Below are positions 60,813 through 64,000 of a stretch of DNA of 64,000 bases, piece by piece (the first letter of the stretch is position 1; every line of letters begins with the position of its first letter). A program made the translations under genes and the position numbers. Origin of the DNA: an uncultured Erythrobacter sp. (GTDB lineage Bacteria > Pseudomonadota > Alphaproteobacteria > Sphingomonadales > Sphingomonadaceae). The DNA is taken from contig CANMTU010000001.1 of assembly GCA_947501005.1 (NCBI GenBank), positions 2,318,501-2,382,500 on the forward strand, given 5' to 3'. A model generated the notes under the pieces. That model made no database searches. It saw only the letters and a list, made by a program, of their open reading frames with translations, and was not told where the DNA came from.

Positions 60813-61236
60813 TCCCGCCGCGCTGATCAAGTGATCCGGTTGACGAGAAGTAGGCGCCCCTGCCGCTGGCGACCAACTTTTCGTCGGGCTCGAGAACCCG
60901 GGTTTCCGCCACCGAAATCTGTCGCCCGACCTTCACGATCTGTCCGTGAGCAGTGAGAGGTCCTGAGGTTGCAGGACGGTGGTAATCGACATGCAGATCG
61001 GCCGTCGCTCTCGCCGCGACGCCCCCGGCAAGCAGAGTATAAAGCCCGGTGAGGTCGACCAGTGAAGCCAGGATCCCTCCATGCGCCGACCCAATCATAG
61101 GGTTCGACACGATCTCTTCGCGCCATGGCATGGTGATCGCGATTCCTTGGTCGGAGCATGTCGCAATCTCCAGCCCAAGCCATCGGTGAAACGGCGCGAT
61201 ATGCAGCATTTCCTGCAAGCGCTCTCGATCGATCAT
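60742..61236 (-). CDS. PaaI-like hotdog-fold thioesterase
   Basis: 164 residues. Hotdog motifs: NPMIGSAHGGILASLVDLTGLYTLLAG (HGG with catalytic Asp), TADLHVDYHRPATSGPLTAHGQIVKVGRQISVAETRV. It hydrolyses acyl-CoA, probably aromatic or medium-chain. It overlaps the upstream hydrolase gene's stop by 4 bases and the pump channel gene's end by 71 bases. Confidence 0.8.
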   Translation of the reverse strand: MIDRERLQEMLHIAPFHRWLGLEIATCSDQGIAITMPWREEIVSNPMIGSAHGGILASLVDLTGLYTLLAGGVAARATADLHVDYHRPATSGPLTAHGQIVKVGRQISVAETRVLEPDEKLVASGRGAYFSSTGSLDQRGGTIDLEQALATQGPATSAARSTPA

Positions 61237-62138
61237 AGCTCCCTCGTCCCATGTGGGTGAGTCGTATCGGATGAGTGATGGCGCCCTAGGAAATCGACGA
61301 TAGCGGCGGAAAAGGCGTCGTTCGCATCGCCCACGACCATATGCGTGGCATCGGCGATGTCCGTGTATTCTGCATGGGGGGCGAGTTGCCGCAGATGCAA
61401 AACGGCCTCTTCGGAAACAAGATCGCTAGAGGCGCCTCGGATGAGGTGAAGCGGAAGCGTGAGTTTCGCCGCAGCTTGGCTCAGCATTGCCGATTGACGT
61501 TCTTGGCTGTCTGGGTCGCCTTGTCTGGCCGCCATTATATTACGGATAAACACTGGGTCCCAGTGCCAATAGAAGCGCCCATCCGACTTCTGCCGCAGAT
61601 AGTTTTTCAGACCATCGCTCGCGCCCCGCTTGGGACGATGCGGCATGTAGCGAGCGATCACGTCGGCCGCCTCCTCTGGTGAGGCGAAGCCGCTATCGAC
61701 ATGCTCTTCCATGAAACCAACCACGCGCATCACACCGCTGGGCTCCATGCGCGGGGCAATGTCGACCAATGTGAGTGAAGCAAAGCTACCTGGAGCAAGC
61801 TCCCCTGCGGCAATCAGTCCAGCGAGCCCGCCCAGTGAAGCGCCGACCAGCGCTGGCTTCTGGTCCAGGCGCGACGCTGCAGCGACCAGATCCGCCGCGA
61901 AGTCGCGCATTTCATAAGCTCCGCATGGCGACCAATCGCTGTCTCCGTGACCGCGCATGTCGAAGGCGATTGCGCGAAAGCCGGCTTGAGCCAGCTCGCT
62001 GACCACCCTTCTCCACGCGCGCCGTGTCTGCCCGCCGCCGTGCGCAAGAAGGACGGGTTTAGCGTAGGCATCCCCCTCAGCCTCGGCTGTAAGAGAAATC
62101 GCGCCTGCGCCCTCAATCGTAAAGGTTTCTCTCGCCAT
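61233..62138 (-). CDS. Alpha/beta hydrolase
   Basis: 301 residues. Fold motifs: VLLAHGGGQTRRAWRRV (oxyanion HGGG), RAIAFDMRGHGDSDW, the nucleophile in LVGASLGGLAG (GASLG), and a C-terminal catalytic His in DATHMVVGD. Likely an esterase or C-C bond hydrolase acting with the thioesterase gene that overlaps it. Last gene before the element end. Confidence 0.85.
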   Translation of the reverse strand: MARETFTIEGAGAISLTAEAEGDAYAKPVLLAHGGGQTRRAWRRVVSELAQAGFRAIAFDMRGHGDSDWSPCGAYEMRDFAADLVAAASRLDQKPALVGASLGGLAGLIAAGELAPGSFASLTLVDIAPRMEPSGVMRVVGFMEEHVDSGFASPEEAADVIARYMPHRPKRGASDGLKNYLRQKSDGRFYWHWDPVFIRNIMAARQGDPDSQERQSAMLSQAAAKLTLPLHLIRGASSDLVSEEAVLHLRQLAPHAEYTDIADATHMVVGDANDAFSAAIVDFLGRHHSSDTTHPHGTREL

Positions 62139-62395
62139 CTCCGGATGGTAGGAAAGGCGCGCTAAATAGTAAACCGATTTAGTTTGTGGCTCTCGGCTCC
62201 GTGTTGGCTGTCCTGCAGGGGCGTTTCAACGACGGCAAAAGTCTATGCCAAGAGGGGTTTCTCCAGACCATTCTCTAATGCACCGGCTTGCGATTCGGTC
62301 AGCAGTCGCTGTCCGCTTAATCCGCTCAAAGATATAAAAGCTGCCTTTCCGCTTCCGGCCCAACTCCGGTCATTCCCGCCGCTCTGATCTTCGTA
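62139..62395. other. Intergenic, AT-richer region before the element end
   Basis: About 257 bp without a supported gene; together with the 44-bp end repeat it forms the last 300 bp of unit 2. It includes AAATAGTAAACCGATTTAG near 62164-62182, probably the promoter of the hydrolase-thioesterase operon. Confidence 0.4.
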
Positions 62396-62439
62396 TCCAC
62401 AGGATTCATACCTCTGGGTGTAGGTATATCGAACCTGCT
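62396..62439 (+). repeat. Element right end, copy 2 (island-comM junction)
   Basis: Pairs with 53356-53399 (35 of 44 positions, no gaps). Its last bases AACCTGCT(G) are already the comM codons Asn-Leu-Leu, after which comM continues as MIGPPGAGKS. Marks the right boundary of the island. Confidence 0.75.
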
Positions 62440-63310
62440 GATGATCGGCCCGCCGGGCGCCGGCAAGTCGCTGCTCGCCAGCTGTCTGCCGGGGATCCTG
62501 CCGCCGCTCTCGCCCGCCGAAGCGCTCGAGGTGAGCATGGTGCAGTCGGTCGCCGGGCTGCTGGAGGATGGGCGGATCAGCCGTGCCCGCCCGTTCCGCG
62601 CGCCCCACCATTCGGCCAGCATGGCGGCGCTGACCGGCGGCGGATTGAAGGTCAAGCCGGGCGAGGTCAGCCTGGCGCATCTCGGCGTCCTGTTCCTCGA
62701 CGAGCTTCCCGAATTCCAGCGCGCCGTGCTCGATTCGCTGCGTCAGCCGCTCGAGACGAACAAGGTCGATGTCGCGCGGGCCAACGCCCATGTCAGCTTT
62801 CCGGCCAACGTCCAGCTGGTCGCGGCGATGAATCCGTGCCGTTGCGGCCATCTCGGCGATGCGGCGCTGGCATGCAGCCGCGCGCCCAAATGTGCCGCCG
62901 ACTATCAAAGCAAGGTGTCCGGCCCGCTGCTCGACCGGATCGATTTGCATGTCGAGGTCGATCCGGTCAGCGCCGCCGACCTCGCTTTGCCGCCGCCAGC
63001 CGAGGGCAGCGCGCAAGTTCGCGCCCGGGTCGCCAATGCGCGCGCGGTGCAGACCGGGCGGGTCGGGGCGAGCGGCGCACGCACCAATGCCGAACTCGAC
63101 GGAGAAGCGCTCGAAACCTACGCCGGTCCCGACGAGGCGGGGCGGGCGCTGCTGATGCAGGCGGCAGGCGCGATGCGGCTCTCGGCCCGCGGCTATACGC
63201 GCACCTTGCGGGTCGCGCGCACCATCGCCGACCTCGCGGGCGCCGAGGCGGTAGGCCGTATTCACGTGGCCGAGGCCCTGAGCTACAGACGCCAGCCGCC
63301 CCGCGCTTGA
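62432..63310 (+). pseudogene. comM: comM (YifB-type Mg-chelatase-like ATPase), 3' part, disrupted by the island
   Basis: About 292 residues of ComM, starting with NLLMIGPPGAGKS (Walker A) and continuing through FRAPHHSAS, GEVSLAHLGVLFLDELPEF (Walker B), AAMNPCRCG, and the C-terminal lid. Full ComM is about 500 residues, so roughly the first 210 (the Lon-protease-like N-terminal domain) are on the far side of the island. ComM is a hexameric helicase for branch migration in natural transformation and a known island insertion hotspot. Upstream of residue N the frame is island sequence without a ribosome site. Confidence 0.85.
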
Positions 63311-63348
63311 GATTGCCGGCGCGGCGCCGGAAAAGAGGGGGAGCCGCG

Positions 63349-63765
63349 TTGGCACGTTCGCTTGTAATATCAGGGGCGGTGCTGTTTTTGCTGGGACTGT
63401 TGCAGGGCGGCGTCGTCCAGCTGCATCTCAATCCGCGCATGGCCCTCTCCGCCCATCTGACCGCCGTGCAGAGCGGCACCGCGCTGATGGTGGCGGGCGC
63501 CGTCTGGCCGCTCGTCAACCTCGGGCCGCGATGGCAGGCCGCGACCCGGCTGGCCCTCGCGCTATCGATGTTCGGCCTGTGGCTTGCGCTCACCCTCGCG
63601 GCGCTGACCGGCGCGAACGAAGAACTTCCCATGGCCGGCGCCGGTTACGGCGCGGAGGAGACGGCCGAGCGCATGGTGACGCTGCTGGTCGGTCTGTCGA
63701 GCATCCTGATGATTGCCGGCTGGTCGCTGTTCGTCATCGGTCTCGTCCGCCGGCCGCGTCGATAA
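63349..63765 (+). CDS. Hydroxylaminobenzene mutase-like membrane protein
   Basis: 138 residues from a TTG with an AGAGGGGGAG site. Four transmembrane segments with HAB-mutase features: LLGLLQGGVVQLHLNPRMALSAHLTAVQSGTALMVAGAVWP and LSMFGLWLALTLAALTGANEELPMAG. Members convert hydroxylaminobenzene to aminophenol; most alphaproteobacterial copies are untested. Chromosomal flank, more GC-rich than the island. Confidence 0.65.
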   Translation: MARSLVISGAVLFLLGLLQGGVVQLHLNPRMALSAHLTAVQSGTALMVAGAVWPLVNLGPRWQAATRLALALSMFGLWLALTLAALTGANEELPMAGAGYGAEETAERMVTLLVGLSSILMIAGWSLFVIGLVRRPRR

Positions 63766-63780
63766 CCGCCGCGCGGCTTG

Positions 63781-64000
63781 CTAGAGGTCGAAGCTGCCCT
63801 TCAACCCGTCGATCACATATTGCGCCGCCAGCGCCGCCAGCAGCACGCCGAGCACGCGGGTGATCGCCGCTTCCACCTGATCGCCGAACAGGCGCATGAT
63901 CGGCCCCGCGGCGATCAGGGCGAGCATGGTGATCACCAGCACGCTCGACAGCGCGCCGAGAACCATGATCTTGCCGTTCAGCCCCTGGGCTTCGTTCATC
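63781..64000 (-). CDS. MarC-family membrane protein, C-terminal part (runs off the window)
   Basis: The last 72 or so residues, with two helices (MVLGALSSVLVITMLALIAAGPIM and AITRVLGVLLAALAAQYVIDGL), fit the C-terminus of MarC (UPF0056) proteins of unknown transport function. The 5' end lies beyond 64000; the visible ATG is not necessarily the start. Confidence 0.65.
   Translation of the reverse strand, partial: MNEAQGLNGKIMVLGALSSVLVITMLALIAAGPIMRLFGDQVEAAITRVLGVLLAALAAQYVIDGLKGSFDL

Larger units (their letters stand above)
53400..62439. mobile_element. Genomic island unit 2 (efflux and detoxification cargo)
   Basis: Bounded by matching right-end repeats at 53356-53399 and 62396-62439. Holds an unknown protein, an ABC1-family kinase, MarR, EmrA-EmrB-NodT, a thioesterase and a hydrolase, and no recombinase. 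It was probably moved by enzymes acting in trans, or is a fragment left by recombination between tandem elements. Inference from the repeats. Confidence 0.55.

Noticed and set aside
62396..63310. Tn7/Tn6022-type island in comM
   Set aside because: No DDE transposase, TniB/TnsC-like ATPase or TnsABCD set in the window; only tyrosine-type recombination genes are seen.
62836..63348. N-terminal extension of the HAB-mutase-like gene
   Set aside because: This part of the frame overlaps comM in another phase and is Arg-rich; the TTG at 63349 with a good ribosome site is the likely start.
1..64000. CRISPR array, tRNA or rRNA genes
   Set aside because: No regularly spaced direct repeats and no tRNA-like cloverleaf or rRNA sequence was noticed; the insertion site is comM and not a tRNA gene.

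Overview
ORGANISM. The window looks like the chromosome of a high-GC alphaproteobacterium, most likely a sphingomonad or erythrobacter. The evidence is a TonB-dependent receptor beside a UrcA-family lipoprotein, a NodT-type outer-membrane factor with EmrAB, and flanking genes typical of that group. No rRNA, tRNA, CRISPR array, phage structural gene or conjugation gene was seen. ISLAND. Nearly all of the window (1 to about 62,439) is accessory DNA inserted into comM. The 3' part of comM resumes at about 62,432 inside the codons before its Walker A motif, and is followed by ordinary, more GC-rich chromosomal genes (an HAB-mutase-like membrane protein and a MarC-family protein cut by the window end). 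The 5' part of comM is not in the window. A 44-bp element end at the comM junction (62,396-62,439) is matched without gaps, 35 of 44 positions, at 53,356-53,399. I read this as two elements in tandem: unit 1 (1-53,399, left end off-window) and unit 2 (about 53,400-62,439). A Tn554-like trio of recombination genes (33,165-37,254) is the best candidate for the integration machinery. LAYOUT. 0-2.5 kb: a PD-(D/E)XK-like nuclease, a small CxxC protein and two divergent unknown genes. 2.6-6.9 kb: GFA enzyme, a truncated reductase, MarR regulator, frameshifted TonB receptor and UrcA, with near-palindromic TGYATATRCA sites at several promoters. 6.9-10.9 kb: RecB-like nuclease/helicase and a cupin. 11.2-27.8 kb: a DNA phosphorothioation defence locus: an SspE/GmrSD-like enzyme, SspA, SspBCD and an SspFGH-like module (SMC ATPase, small Dnd-associated protein, PLD-helicase), with regulators and palindromic operators. 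27.9-32.9 kb: dGTPase, racemase, and a DUF2384 antitoxin-like protein coupled to a PolB-type exonuclease. 33-40.3 kb: recombinase trio, XRE regulator, a kinase-like ATPase, and a resolvase-like protein lacking its catalytic serine. 40.4-41.8 kb: a HigB-HigA-SecB toxin-antitoxin-chaperone operon. 42-44.4 kb: two unknown genes. 44.7-50.3 kb: a ubiquitin-like conjugation operon: MBL-fold protein, E2-E1-JAB fusion, patatin phospholipase, with a divergent WYL regulator. 50.6-53.3 kb: GIY-YIG nuclease plus DGQHR protein. 53.6-62.1 kb (unit 2): an unknown protein, ABC1-family kinase, MarR, EmrA-EmrB-NodT tripartite efflux, thioesterase and alpha/beta hydrolase. HOW IT WORKS TOGETHER. Unit 1 is a dense defence island: phosphorothioate marking with two effector arms, nucleotide depletion, a chaperone-controlled toxin, several orphan nucleases, and the MBL/E2-E1-JAB/patatin operon. 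That operon resembles type II CBASS but has no CD-NTase, and is the best candidate for an under-described system. Unit 2 carries efflux and detoxification cargo and no recombinase of its own.
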